A model generated the notes under the pieces. The model saw only the letters and a list, made by a program, of their open reading frames with translations, was not told where the DNA came from and ran no database searches. A stretch of 64,000 nt of DNA from NCBI GenBank assembly GCA_964250775.1, contig CAXUHK010000002.1, positions 1 to 64,000 on the forward strand. The letters are read 5' to 3'. Shown piece by piece: positions 8,501-16,751 of the stretch (its first letter is position 1; each line of letters begins with the position of its first letter). The translations under genes and the position numbers were made by a program. This stretch comes from CAVRQM01 sp964250775 (GTDB lineage: Bacteria; Pseudomonadota; Alphaproteobacteria; Acetobacterales; Acetobacteraceae).

Positions 8501-9174
8501 GTGTGTAGTCCCGGAGTGTGATGGTGCAAACTCAACCCTGACCCGTCAGGAGGAGGATGCAGCATGGCAGCAGTTCTTCACGGCAGCCCCTCCGTTGCTA
8601 TTCCGCTCGCTGTGCGAGCGGAACCTTTAAGCAACTCCGCCCAGTTCCGCTCCGCCGAAGGCAAGATCCACATGTTCCTGGCCATCCATGGCGTCAGCAA
8701 GTTTGCCTACGTCGAGTTCCATCCGACCGCCGAGATGGCCACCGGCGGCGCCTTCATGCGCAGCGCGATCAAGGCGTTCCCGTACCAGATCCACACCGTG
8801 CTGACCGACAACGGCGTCGCCTTCACCAAGAACGCCTCAACCAGGTGGGATGGCATGCGCCATGTGCTCGACCGTGCCTGCGACGAGCACGGCATCGAAC
8901 ACAGGCTGACTAAGCCCTACCACCCCTGGACCAACGGTCAGGCCGAGCGGATGAACCGGACGGTCAAGGACGCCACCATCAAGGCTTTCCACTATGAGAC
9001 GACCCAGGCTCTTTGCGCCCACGTCCTAAGTTTAGTCGATGCCTACAACTTCGCAAAGCACCTCAAGGCCCTGCGATGGCGCACGCCCTTCCAGGCCATC
9101 TGTGAAGTCTGGAACGCCGACCCCACCTTGTTCAAAATCAACCCGCACCATCTCATCCCGGGACCAAACACCTA
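8498..9174 (+). mobile_element. Defective IS481-family element with both ends
   Basis: Imperfect 30-bp terminal inverted repeats lie at 8498-8527 and 9145-9174, sharing TAGGTGT, GTCCCGG and ATGGTGC blocks. They enclose only about 680 bp, while full IS481 elements are usually around 1.1 kb. The missing part is the 5' half of the transposase gene. A perfect 9-bp hairpin (8601-8609 with 8615-8623) sits near the deletion joint. I did not see a clear target duplication. Confidence 0.75.
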
Positions 9175-9175
9175 A
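8564..9175 (+). pseudogene. IS481-type transposase, N-terminally deleted
   Basis: 203 codons cover only the C-terminal part of an IS481 DDE transposase. The rve core remnant starts near SAEGKIHMFLAIHGVSKFAYVEF. The second Asp is in VLTDNGVAFT and the catalytic Glu in HPWTNGQAERMNR. The helix-turn-helix and the first catalytic Asp are lost, and the first 30 residues are unrelated. It should not be active on its own. Confidence 0.8.
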
Positions 9176-9278
9176 AGCGATTTAGCAATTCAACTAACTG
9201 CGGCAGCTCACGATCTACAACCGCGAAAATGCATGAGGGAATGGTTGCACCATCATCCCGACCGTAGCCGTCCTACGA

Positions 9279-10217
9279 TCAATTGCTGTAGCGCTCCTCC
9301 AAAGTCGTCGCCAAGTGGCGACGTAGCATGATGACGAACGCCCGGGCAGCGGGTGACGGGTTCCGTGTGGAAAGCTGGACGACGTTGATGGGGACGGGCG
9401 GCATCTCAAATCCGCGCAACACCCGGACAAGCCTGCCGTCGGTGATATGCCGCTCCATCAGGTAGTCGTTCGCCATCACCAGACCGGCCGATCGCAGGCC
9501 GGCGGCGACCAGCACCTCGCCGTCGTCCACCGTCAGTCGTGAAGGAAAGCTCATATTCCTCGCGGCGCCATCGATCAGGAATCGATGGCTGAAGCGGACC
9601 GCGGTGTCCGGCGCGACGTAGCCGACGACGTGGTGGCGGTGGAGGTCGTCGGGGTGCTCGGGCGTCCCCTTGGCCGCCAGGTACTCCGGCGAGCCGCACA
9701 TGACGAAGCGGGTCTGGCCGACCTTGGTGGCGATCAGGCTTGAGTCGGGCAGGCGACCTATCCTGACCGCGAGGTCGACGCCTTCGCCGACGAGGTCGGC
9801 CGGCCGGTCGTTCGAGCGCGCCTCGACCTCGACCTGCGGATGCAGCCTCATATAGTCGGCGATCACCGGCATGACCCGCAGCCGTCCGAACGTGCGGGTC
9901 ATGCTGACCACGAGCCGGCCCTGCGGCAGCGCGACGGCCTGCGCGACCTCGTGCCCGGCGTCGTCGAGATCGCCGAGGATCGCCTTGCAGCGGGCGTGAA
10001 AGGCGGCGCCCGCCGGCGTGAGGCGCACCGAGCGCGTGGTCCGCGCGACCAGCGTGACGCCGAGTTGCGCCTCCAGCCGCGCGACGGCCTTGCTGACGCC
10101 CGCGGACGTCATGCCGAGCGCGCTCGCCGCCGCGCGGAAGCCTCCCTTCTCGCCGACCGTGACGAAAGCGTTGATCGCCGCTAGATCAAATGCCGGGCCT
10201 TTAGCCAGAGATTGCAT
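9279..10217 (-). CDS. LysR-family transcriptional regulator
   Basis: 312 residues. The N-terminal winged helix-turn-helix (residues 10-70: AINAFVTVGEKGGFRAAAS, then SKAVARLEAQLGV) and the periplasmic-binding-like effector domain follow the LysR plan. It is divergent from the Old Yellow Enzyme gene with a 93-base intergenic region, the usual arrangement of a LysR activator with its target. The effector is unknown; an electrophile or quinone would suit the neighbouring enzyme (inference). Confidence 0.9.
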   Translation of the reverse strand: MQSLAKGPAFDLAAINAFVTVGEKGGFRAAASALGMTSAGVSKAVARLEAQLGVTLVARTTRSVRLTPAGAAFHARCKAILGDLDDAGHEVAQAVALPQGRLVVSMTRTFGRLRVMPVIADYMRLHPQVEVEARSNDRPADLVGEGVDLAVRIGRLPDSSLIATKVGQTRFVMCGSPEYLAAKGTPEHPDDLHRHHVVGYVAPDTAVRFSHRFLIDGAARNMSFPSRLTVDDGEVLVAAGLRSAGLVMANDYLMERHITDGRLVRVLRGFEMPPVPINVVQLSTRNPSPAARAFVIMLRRHLATTLEERYSN

Positions 10218-10310
10218 CCTACCGATTAGCAGTGCTGGTCGTCCAACCTACTTTTTCCACCGGCCGCAAGCCGGCATCTAGGCTTCTCAAACTCCGGTCG
10301 GAGAAGACCC
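10218..10310. promoter_or_regulatory. Divergent lysR / ene-reductase control region
   Basis: This 93-base region separates the two start codons. It holds an inverted repeat CCGGC-N5-GCCGG and a GGAGAAG ribosome site for the ene-reductase gene. It should contain both promoters and the LysR sites; no single T-N11-A site stands out. Confidence 0.4.
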
Positions 10311-11435
10311 ATGCCAAGCCTGTTCGAGCCGTTCACGCTAAAGGGCGTCACCTTGCGCAACCGCATCGTCGCGGCGCCGATGTGCATGTATTCCGTGAAG
10401 GACGGCATCATCGGCCAGTGGCACCATGCCCATCTGGAGCAGTTCGCCGTCGGCGGCGCCGGGCTGGTCACGGTTGAGATGACCGACGTCTCGCCGGAAG
10501 GCCGCATCACCTGGGCCGACACCGGCCTGTGGAACGACGAACAGGCGGAGGCGCTGAAGCCCGTGGTCGCCGCGATCAAGGCTGCCGGCGCGGTGCCCGC
10601 CATCCAGCTCGGCCACGCGGGCCGCAAGGCCAGCACCAACCGGCCGTGGGAAGGCGACGACCAGATCGCCGATGACGCGCTCAACGGCTGGCCGGTGATC
10701 GGCCCTTCGGCGGTCGCTTTCGGCAGCGAAAAGGTGTGGAAGGTGCCGCACGCGATGAGCGTCGCGGACATCGGGCGCGTGCAGGGCGACTTCGTCACGG
10801 CCGCGTGCCGCGCGCGCGACATCGGGTTCCAATGGCTCGAACTGCACTTCGCCCACGGTTTCCTGGCGCACAGCTTCCTGTCCACCTACTCCAACCGTCG
10901 CGAGGACGGGTACGGCGGCGGTTTCGAGAACCGGGCGCGGTTCATCCTGGAGACGTTCGCCGCCGTCCGCGCGGTCTGGCCCGACGAGTATCCGCTCTCG
11001 GCGCGACTCGGGGTCGTCGAATATGACGGCCGGGACGAGGAGACGCTCGCGGAGTCGATCGCGCTGATCAAATCGCTGAAGCAGGCCGGGCTCGACTTCG
11101 TCAACGTCAGCGTCGGCTTCTCCACGCCGGACGCCACCATCCCCTGGAGCTCGCCCGCGTTCATGGCCCCGGTGGTCGAGCGTGTCCGTCGCGAGACCGG
11201 GCTGCCGGCGGCGATCGGCTGGGGCATGGGCGAGCCGAAGGTCGCCGACGACGCGGTCCGGAACGGACAAGCCGACCTGGTCATGATCGGGCGAGCGCTG
11301 CTCGCCAACCCGCATTGGCCATACACGGCCGCGGCGGCGCTTGGGGTGGAACGCGCACCCTGGGCCACGCTGCCCCCGCCCTACGCCTTCTGGCTCGAAA
11401 ACTACGCTCCGGTTGCGGCGGCGGTCGACGGCTAG
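10311..11435 (+). CDS. NADH:flavin oxidoreductase, Old Yellow Enzyme family (YqjM/XenA class)
   Basis: 374 residues forming an FMN-binding TIM barrel. Family marks are LFEPFTLKGVTLRNRIVAAPMCMYS at the start (Cys of the YqjM class in APMCMYS), IQLGHAGRKAS, the substrate-binding pair in ELHFAHGFLAHSFLS (a His near the active site), SNRREDGYGG and VMIGRALLANP. The enzymes reduce activated C=C bonds of enones, nitro compounds or quinones using NAD(P)H. Control by the divergent LysR gene is likely. Confidence 0.92.
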   Translation: MPSLFEPFTLKGVTLRNRIVAAPMCMYSVKDGIIGQWHHAHLEQFAVGGAGLVTVEMTDVSPEGRITWADTGLWNDEQAEALKPVVAAIKAAGAVPAIQLGHAGRKASTNRPWEGDDQIADDALNGWPVIGPSAVAFGSEKVWKVPHAMSVADIGRVQGDFVTAACRARDIGFQWLELHFAHGFLAHSFLSTYSNRREDGYGGGFENRARFILETFAAVRAVWPDEYPLSARLGVVEYDGRDEETLAESIALIKSLKQAGLDFVNVSVGFSTPDATIPWSSPAFMAPVVERVRRETGLPAAIGWGMGEPKVADDAVRNGQADLVMIGRALLANPHWPYTAAAALGVERAPWATLPPPYAFWLENYAPVAAAVDG

Positions 11436-11470
11436 GCCGTTTGCCTGCGATCCTTGTCGAGGGCAACGTC

Positions 11471-11710
11471 TCATCTTGGCTGCCGATCAAGCGCGTCGGA
11501 CACTGGCCTTAACCGGAGACGAGCGACGCGGTCAACGGCGCGCTGATGAGCTTGCTTGATCCTCCACGGTTTCGGTAGCTGTTCCGCAGCTTCGGTGGGC
11601 CGCCCATCGGCGCGCAGCTTCGCCACGAGCTGTAACTGCTGCGCGACGTGGGCGGCACCTTGGCGGACATGGCGGCGGACCATCTCCAGATCGGTCTCTT
11701 TCTCCGACAC
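11471..11710 (-). CDS. Small helical hypothetical protein, possibly damaged
   Basis: Read from a GTG at 11710, the frame gives about 79 residues with an amphipathic segment (DLEMVRRHVRQGAAHVAQQ). This resembles short conserved hypothetical proteins of rhizobia and relatives with a DL-ARRHV-EGE pattern. The C-terminal third departs from that pattern, as if frame-shifted. The rest of the 11436-12045 gap holds no gene that I can support. Confidence 0.3.
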   Translation of the reverse strand: MSEKETDLEMVRRHVRQGAAHVAQQLQLVAKLRADGRPTEAAEQLPKPWRIKQAHQRAVDRVARLRLRPVSDALDRQPR

Positions 11711-12045
11711 GTCCTGTCCCGCGCATTCAGGGAAGCGATCAACCCAAGATAGTTCCGAAAGGGGCCACACCCAGCCCCTATCTCACGAAGCCGTGAGTCC
11801 AATAATCGCGAATTACGGAAAGGCGGCTCAAATGCCGTAGCAGTCCCGGGGCAGTCACCAGGGGCGGGCGGACGCGAGGTCGGCGCGGGGACTGGGCCGA
11901 GGGCAGCCAAGGCGCTGCGTGCAAGGCAGGACAGGACGTAGCATACGGGGCGTTTATCCGACTGGATGCCTGAACTATCGCGAGTGGGGCGCGTGATATC
12001 TGTCGCGCGCCAGGACACCGGGCGCGTCACCAGGGAGACACCGCC

Positions 12046-12396
12046 ATGGCAGACACCAGCGTCACGAAGGTCGAGACGGCAACCGCGCCGAAAGGGCCGC
12101 AAGGACAGCGCTACCTTGCGGGAGGTCGCGGCATCTCCATGCGCCTTTGGGAGAACGAGGTTCCCGGCACGCCCTCGCCGCCGATGCGCCGCGACTACGA
12201 GACGGTCGGCTACGTCATTTCCGGCCGCGCCGAGCTGACCTTGGAGGGGCAGGTCGTCAAGCTCGAACCCGGAAGTTCATGGGTCGTGCCCAAAGAAGCC
12301 GAGCACAGCTACCGCTTCGTGGAGCCGTTCACGGCCGTCGAGGCGACGCACCCGCCGGCCGAGATCCACGACCGCGACGCCGTGCCGAAAAGCTGA
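12046..12396 (+). CDS. Cupin-domain protein
   Basis: 116 residues. One double-stranded beta-helix domain is visible, with the ETVGYVISGRAELTLEGQ strand and LEPGSSWVVPKEAEHSYRF as the second cupin motif (His in EAEHSY). The first motif lacks the usual HxH, so metal binding is uncertain. GGGAGACACCGCC before the ATG is a good ribosome site. It stands alone, and a hairpin (12410-12434) follows. Function is not assignable beyond fold. Confidence 0.75.
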   Translation: MADTSVTKVETATAPKGPQGQRYLAGGRGISMRLWENEVPGTPSPPMRRDYETVGYVISGRAELTLEGQVVKLEPGSSWVVPKEAEHSYRFVEPFTAVEATHPPAEIHDRDAVPKS

Positions 12397-12409
12397 CCGT
12401 CTCCCGAGG

Positions 12410-12434
12410 CCCGCCGCGCGCTTCGGCCGGCGGG
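12410..12434 (+). terminator. Possible hairpin terminator after the cupin gene
   Basis: A CCCGCCG/CGGCGGG stem of 7 bp closes an 11-base loop shortly after the cupin stop; no T run follows. Confidence 0.3.
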
Positions 12435-12543
12435 TAAGCCCATCGGTCGTGCCAGCGGCTGAGCCCGCAGCGCCGCTAAGCACCGAACCGGCTTGGCACG
12501 TTGGGTGTAGCTCGGCCGGCCAAGGCGGGTCGGGAGCAAGGCA

Positions 12544-12657
12544 ATGGGCAAGCGTCGCTTTTCGCTGGCTATGGGAGTGGTCGTGGCGGCACTTGCCGCC
12601 GGTGCCATGGCGACCCGTGCGCGTGCCGACGACCTGTGGTGCTTGGGGTTCCGGTAG
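12544..12657 (+). pseudogene. Secreted-protein gene truncated by a small element
   Basis: An ATG with GGGAG upstream starts a typical signal peptide (KRR, then LAMGVVVAALAAGA, then an ATRARADD cleavage region). The frame ends after 37 codons, just where the inverted-repeat element at 12645 begins; its last residues and stop are made by the element. No continuation is seen after 12882, where hydantoinase subunit B ends almost at once. The rest of the gene appears to have been lost. Confidence 0.5.
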
Positions 12658-12882
12658 CAGTGGAACCGAAAGTGCGTTTCAGCCAGACGCTTCTGAGCAA
12701 TCAACTGGTTTCGTCGAGGTAGCGCAGAAAACCTACCTTTGATGCAGGTCGCCGACGGCTTGCCGAAAGCTCGATTTTTGGACGGCTTTAGCGTGCGTAA
12801 ACCCGTGCATTTATCTCTCGCCAGCAAACCGTGGTTGTTCAGGCTCTGAAACGCACTTTGGTTCGGTTGCTACCGGACCCCC
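12645..12882. mobile_element. MITE-like element with about 37-bp terminal inverted repeats
   Basis: 12645-12682 and 12846-12882 are imperfect inverted copies sharing CCGGTAGCA, GAACC and AAAGTGCGTTTCAG blocks. The 160 bases between them code for nothing convincing and are visibly richer in A/T than the surroundings. The size, non-coding content and terminal repeats suit a non-autonomous transposon, or the fused ends of a larger IS. It interrupts the signal-peptide gene at 12544. I saw no second copy in the window. Confidence 0.5.
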
Positions 12883-12896
12883 CAGTTCTGAGGGCG

Positions 12897-14666
12897 TCAG
12901 CGTGGCCGTAATGCCGCTGTCGCCGCCGCGTCCACCACGCCGTCCGCGACCACCACGCCGTAGCTGTCCCGCGCGGTCCGCTCGGAGATCAGCCCGTCGA
13001 GCACGTCGTCGAGCACCGCTCGCGGGTCGCGCCGCAAAGGGTCGCCGTAGCCGCCGCCGCCCGGCCCCAGGCAGACCAGCCGGTCGCCGGCCACTGCCTT
13101 GTGGTAGGGGACCTTGGAGGCCAGCGCCACCGCTTCGCCGGCGGCGCTCTCCAGGCCGATCGCGGCGGTGACGCCATCCGCGCCGCCATTCCAGCCCCAG
13201 GGCTGGTATTTGTGCCCCTCGCCCTCGATCGAGAAGCCGCCATCCTTCAGCAGCTCGAACGCCCGGACGGTGCCGATGCCGCCGCGCCATTCGCCCGCGG
13301 CGGCGGCGTCCTCGCGCAGTTCGTAGCGACTCACCCGCAGCGGCAGGTGGGATTCGATGTCCTCGATCGGGTTGTTGCGGGTGTTGGCATACAGCGTGTC
13401 CACGGCATCCATGCCGTCCATGCCGAAGCGGCCACCATAGCTGCCCTCCATGATCTCCATGTGGACCCAGTGCGAGCCGGCCGCGAGGCCGCTGAACGCC
13501 ACCACGCGCAGGTTGCCGATGCCGGCGCTGACCTGCTCCGGCACCGCCTGCGCCAGCGCCTTCATCACCGTGTCGGCCAATTGGTTGCCCGGGCAGAACC
13601 GGGCGATCACCGGGGCCGGGAAGGTCGGGTTGGCCAGCGAGCCCTGCGGCGCCAGGATGGTGATGGGCCGTGTCAGGCCGCTGTTCTGCGGGATGTGGCC
13701 GTACAGCGTGCTGTCCAGCAGGATCGAGCGCAGCGTCAGCCACACCGCGCAATCGACGGTGCCCTCGAACGGCATGTTGATCGGCTTGTCCGGCACCTGG
13801 TCGGCGGTGCCGGCGAGGTCGACCGTCAGTTCGTCGCCGGCGACACGGATCGTGGCCGTGATCGGCAGGTCGCGGCGGGCCGGATCGGGGTCGTACAGGT
13901 AGCCGTCGATATGCGTGGTGGCGGAGTAGCTGCCGTCCGGCAACGCCGCGATCGCGGCCCGCATCAACCGCTCGGAATAGTCCATGAGATCCTGGTAAGC
14001 GGCGTCCAGGGTCGTGAGGCCGTACGACTCGACCAGCGCCAGGTAGCGCGCCGCGCCGATCCGCGCCGCCTCGATCTGCGCCTCCATGTCGCCCACCACG
14101 AGGTCGGGGGCGCGGATGTTGTCGCGCAGCATGTGCCAGACGGCATCGTTGCGGCGGCCCTGGTCGAACACCTTGATGGCCTTGAACTGCAGCCCCTCGG
14201 CATAGGTGTCCACCGCGTCGACGATGCCGCAGCTCCCCGGCGCCAGCGCCCCGATGTCGAGGTGGTGCGCGGTGGTGACGGAGAAGCCGATCAGTGCTTC
14301 GTCCAGGAACACCGGCACGCAGAACCCGACATCCGGGCCGTGCGACGCGCCGCCGTACGGGTCGTTGTGCATGATGACGTCGCCCGGCAGCGCCGCCTCG
14401 CCGCGCGCGGCCAGGGTCTTGAGCACGCCGCGGACGTAGCCGGGGATCGGGCCGGATTGCAGCGGCGTGCTCATGCGGCACTCGCACAACTGCCGCCCTT
14501 CGGCATCGGTCAGCGCGGCGCCGAAATCCTCCGACTCGCGGATGATCGAGGAGTAGCTCATCCGCATCAGCTTGTGGCCCATCTCGACGGCGATGTTCTC
14601 CAGCGCGCCGTGGATCACGGCGGCGGTGACGGGATCGACCCGCGATACCGGCCTGGCGTCGTTCAT
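12897..14666 (-). CDS. hyuB: Hydantoinase/oxoprolinase subunit B
   Basis: 589 residues of the HydB family: RMSYSSIIRESEDFGAALTD at residues 35-55, HNDPYGGASHGPDV near 100 and GGGGYGDPLRRDP at the C-terminus. With subunit A it forms an ATP-dependent enzyme that opens a five-membered cyclic amide such as hydantoin or 5-oxoproline, or carboxylates acetone or acetophenone in related complexes. The ATG overlaps the subunit A stop as ATGA. It is the last gene of the long minus-strand run, which suggests a ring-opening step there. The exact substrate is unknown. Confidence 0.92.
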   Translation of the reverse strand: MNDARPVSRVDPVTAAVIHGALENIAVEMGHKLMRMSYSSIIRESEDFGAALTDAEGRQLCECRMSTPLQSGPIPGYVRGVLKTLAARGEAALPGDVIMHNDPYGGASHGPDVGFCVPVFLDEALIGFSVTTAHHLDIGALAPGSCGIVDAVDTYAEGLQFKAIKVFDQGRRNDAVWHMLRDNIRAPDLVVGDMEAQIEAARIGAARYLALVESYGLTTLDAAYQDLMDYSERLMRAAIAALPDGSYSATTHIDGYLYDPDPARRDLPITATIRVAGDELTVDLAGTADQVPDKPINMPFEGTVDCAVWLTLRSILLDSTLYGHIPQNSGLTRPITILAPQGSLANPTFPAPVIARFCPGNQLADTVMKALAQAVPEQVSAGIGNLRVVAFSGLAAGSHWVHMEIMEGSYGGRFGMDGMDAVDTLYANTRNNPIEDIESHLPLRVSRYELREDAAAAGEWRGGIGTVRAFELLKDGGFSIEGEGHKYQPWGWNGGADGVTAAIGLESAAGEAVALASKVPYHKAVAGDRLVCLGPGGGGYGDPLRRDPRAVLDDVLDGLISERTARDSYGVVVADGVVDAAATAALRPR

Positions 14667-16741
14667 GCCGCGCTCCCGAGGTCGATGACGATGTTGCCGA
14701 TCGCGTCCACTTGTGCCCGCGCCAGCGGCGGCACGACGGTGGTGCTGTCGGTCTGCAGCACGATCGCCGGCCCGGCGAACGCCTCATGTCCCGGCAACCG
14801 GGCGCGGTCGTAGAACGCTGTCTCGAACGGGCGCAACGCGCCGTCGACGCGGAACACGCACTCGGCGCGGCGGACCAGCGCCGCCGCCAACGAGCCGCCG
14901 ATGGGTGCCGCGAGCGTCCGCAGCTTCGGCATCCGCCCGGCGCCGCTCACCCGGACGTTGACGATCTCGATCCGGCTGTGCGGGAAGGCATGGCCGTATT
15001 CGGCGGCATGGGCGGCGTGGAACGCCTCCCAGACCGCCCGCATCCCGTGCTCCGTTAGCTCGCCAGCGGGAAGGTCCACCTTCAGTTCGTAGCCCTGGCC
15101 GACATAGCGCAGCTCGCCAGCGCGGGTGAACGCGAGCGCATCCTCGGCCATGCGGTCGGCGCGGAACCGGGCGCCGAGTGCCGCCTGCATCGCGGCGAGG
15201 TCGGCGTTGAGGCGGGCCAGGTCGACCGCGCCGCTGACTTGGAACTGCGTGCGCACCAGGTCGTATTTCAGGTCGGTGGTGAGCAGGCCCATCGCCGAGG
15301 TGATGCCGGGGTAGGGCGGCACGATCACCTCGGGAATGCCCAGCAAGCCAGCGACCTCGGCGCCGTGCAGCGGCCCGGCGCCGCCGAACGCCACCAGCGC
15401 GAAGCCACGCGGGTCGATGCCCTTCTGCACGGTGCGGCTGCGCACCGCGTTGGCCATGTTGCTGTTGACGACGCTCAGGATGCCTTCCGCAGTCGCCAGC
15501 ATGTCGAGGCCGAGTGCTTCCGCCAGGTCTGCCACCACGCGACGCGATGCCGCGAGGTCGAGCCGCATTCCGCCGCCGAGGAAGCCCTCGGCATCGAGTC
15601 GCCCGAGCACGAGGTTGGCGTCGGTCACGGTGGCCTCGGCGCCGCCGCGCCCGTACGCCGCCGGTCCCGGCACGGCCCCGGCGCTGCGCGGCCCCACGCG
15701 GAACGCGCCGCCACGGTCGCGGTAGGCGATCGAGCCGCCGCCGGCGCCGATGGTGTGGACGTCGATCATCGGCATCAGCAGCGGGAAACCGGCGATCGAG
15801 GTGGAGCGCGCATCGGTCTCGGCGACGCGGCCGTCGACCACGATGCCGATGTCCGCGCTGGTGCCGCCGATGTCGAAGGTGATGAGCCGCCGCCGTCCGG
15901 CCAGCCCGCCGACCCAGCCACCACCCAGCACCCCGGCGGCGAGGCCGGAGAGCAGCGTCAGCGCCGGCTGCTCCGCCACCATCGACGCGGTGGCGATGCC
16001 GCCGTTCGACGCCATGACGCGCAGCTCGCCGCCGACCCCTGCCTGCTTCAGCGCCGCGTCGAGATGCTCCACGTAGCGGCGCAGCTTCGGCCCGATGAAC
16101 GCCGCCAGCGCCGCCGTGGTGAAGCGCTCGAACTCGCGGAACTGCGGCGACACCGCCGACGAGGTGGTGACGAAGACGTCCGGCATGACCTCGCGCACGA
16201 TGGCGGCGGCGCGGTCCTCGTGGGCGGGGTCGAGGTAGGAGAACAGGAAGCACACGGCGACCGATTCCACGCCCTCCGCGCGCAGCTCCTCCGCCGCCCG
16301 GCGGACCGCCGCCTCGTCGAGCGGCGTCAGTTCCGCGCCGTCAGGCGGCACCAGGCGGCCGGCCACGACCTTGCGATGGCGGCGCTGGATCAGCGGCCGG
16401 CTCTGCCAGGGCAGTTCCTGGCGGATCGAGTAGTGCTCGGGCCGCTGGTGGCGGGCGATGTGCAGGATGTCGCGGAAGCCCTCGTTGGTGACCATGCCGG
16501 CGCGGGCACCCTTGTGCTCCAGCACCGCGTTGGTCGCCGTGGTGGTGCCGTGCAGGACGAAATCCAGGCTGCCCGGATCGACCGCCTGCGCCCGGCACAG
16601 CGCCAGCACGCCGCTCATTACCCCGTCGGATGGGTCGGCGGCCGTGCTGGCGACCTTGTGGACGCCGAACGCGCCGGTCCCGGTGTCGCAATACACCAGG
16701 TCGGTGAAGGTGCCGCCGACATCGACGCCGATCAGCCGCAT
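14663..16741 (-). CDS. hyuA: Hydantoinase/oxoprolinase subunit A (ATP-dependent)
   Basis: 692 residues. The N-terminal Hydant_A_N domain opens with GVDVGGTFTDLVY, a phosphate loop of the actin-like ATPase type. HGTTTATNAVLEHKGA is near residue 67 and GGTSADIGIVVDG near 290. It phosphorylates or activates the ring before hydrolysis by subunit B. It is coupled to hyuB by a 4-base overlap and lies 10 bases after the carbamoyl amidohydrolase gene. Such neighbours often form a hydantoin to N-carbamoyl acid to amino acid route (family knowledge; the order here is inference). Confidence 0.93.
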   Translation of the reverse strand: MRLIGVDVGGTFTDLVYCDTGTGAFGVHKVASTAADPSDGVMSGVLALCRAQAVDPGSLDFVLHGTTTATNAVLEHKGARAGMVTNEGFRDILHIARHQRPEHYSIRQELPWQSRPLIQRRHRKVVAGRLVPPDGAELTPLDEAAVRRAAEELRAEGVESVAVCFLFSYLDPAHEDRAAAIVREVMPDVFVTTSSAVSPQFREFERFTTAALAAFIGPKLRRYVEHLDAALKQAGVGGELRVMASNGGIATASMVAEQPALTLLSGLAAGVLGGGWVGGLAGRRRLITFDIGGTSADIGIVVDGRVAETDARSTSIAGFPLLMPMIDVHTIGAGGGSIAYRDRGGAFRVGPRSAGAVPGPAAYGRGGAEATVTDANLVLGRLDAEGFLGGGMRLDLAASRRVVADLAEALGLDMLATAEGILSVVNSNMANAVRSRTVQKGIDPRGFALVAFGGAGPLHGAEVAGLLGIPEVIVPPYPGITSAMGLLTTDLKYDLVRTQFQVSGAVDLARLNADLAAMQAALGARFRADRMAEDALAFTRAGELRYVGQGYELKVDLPAGELTEHGMRAVWEAFHAAHAAEYGHAFPHSRIEIVNVRVSGAGRMPKLRTLAAPIGGSLAAALVRRAECVFRVDGALRPFETAFYDRARLPGHEAFAGPAIVLQTDSTTVVPPLARAQVDAIGNIVIDLGSAA

Positions 16742-16751
16742 GGCCGCCTCC

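Noticed and set aside
11436..12045. Further genes in the 600-base gap after the ene-reductase
   Set aside because: Apart from one weak minus-strand frame (11471-11710), the frames lack ribosome sites and recognisable motifs.
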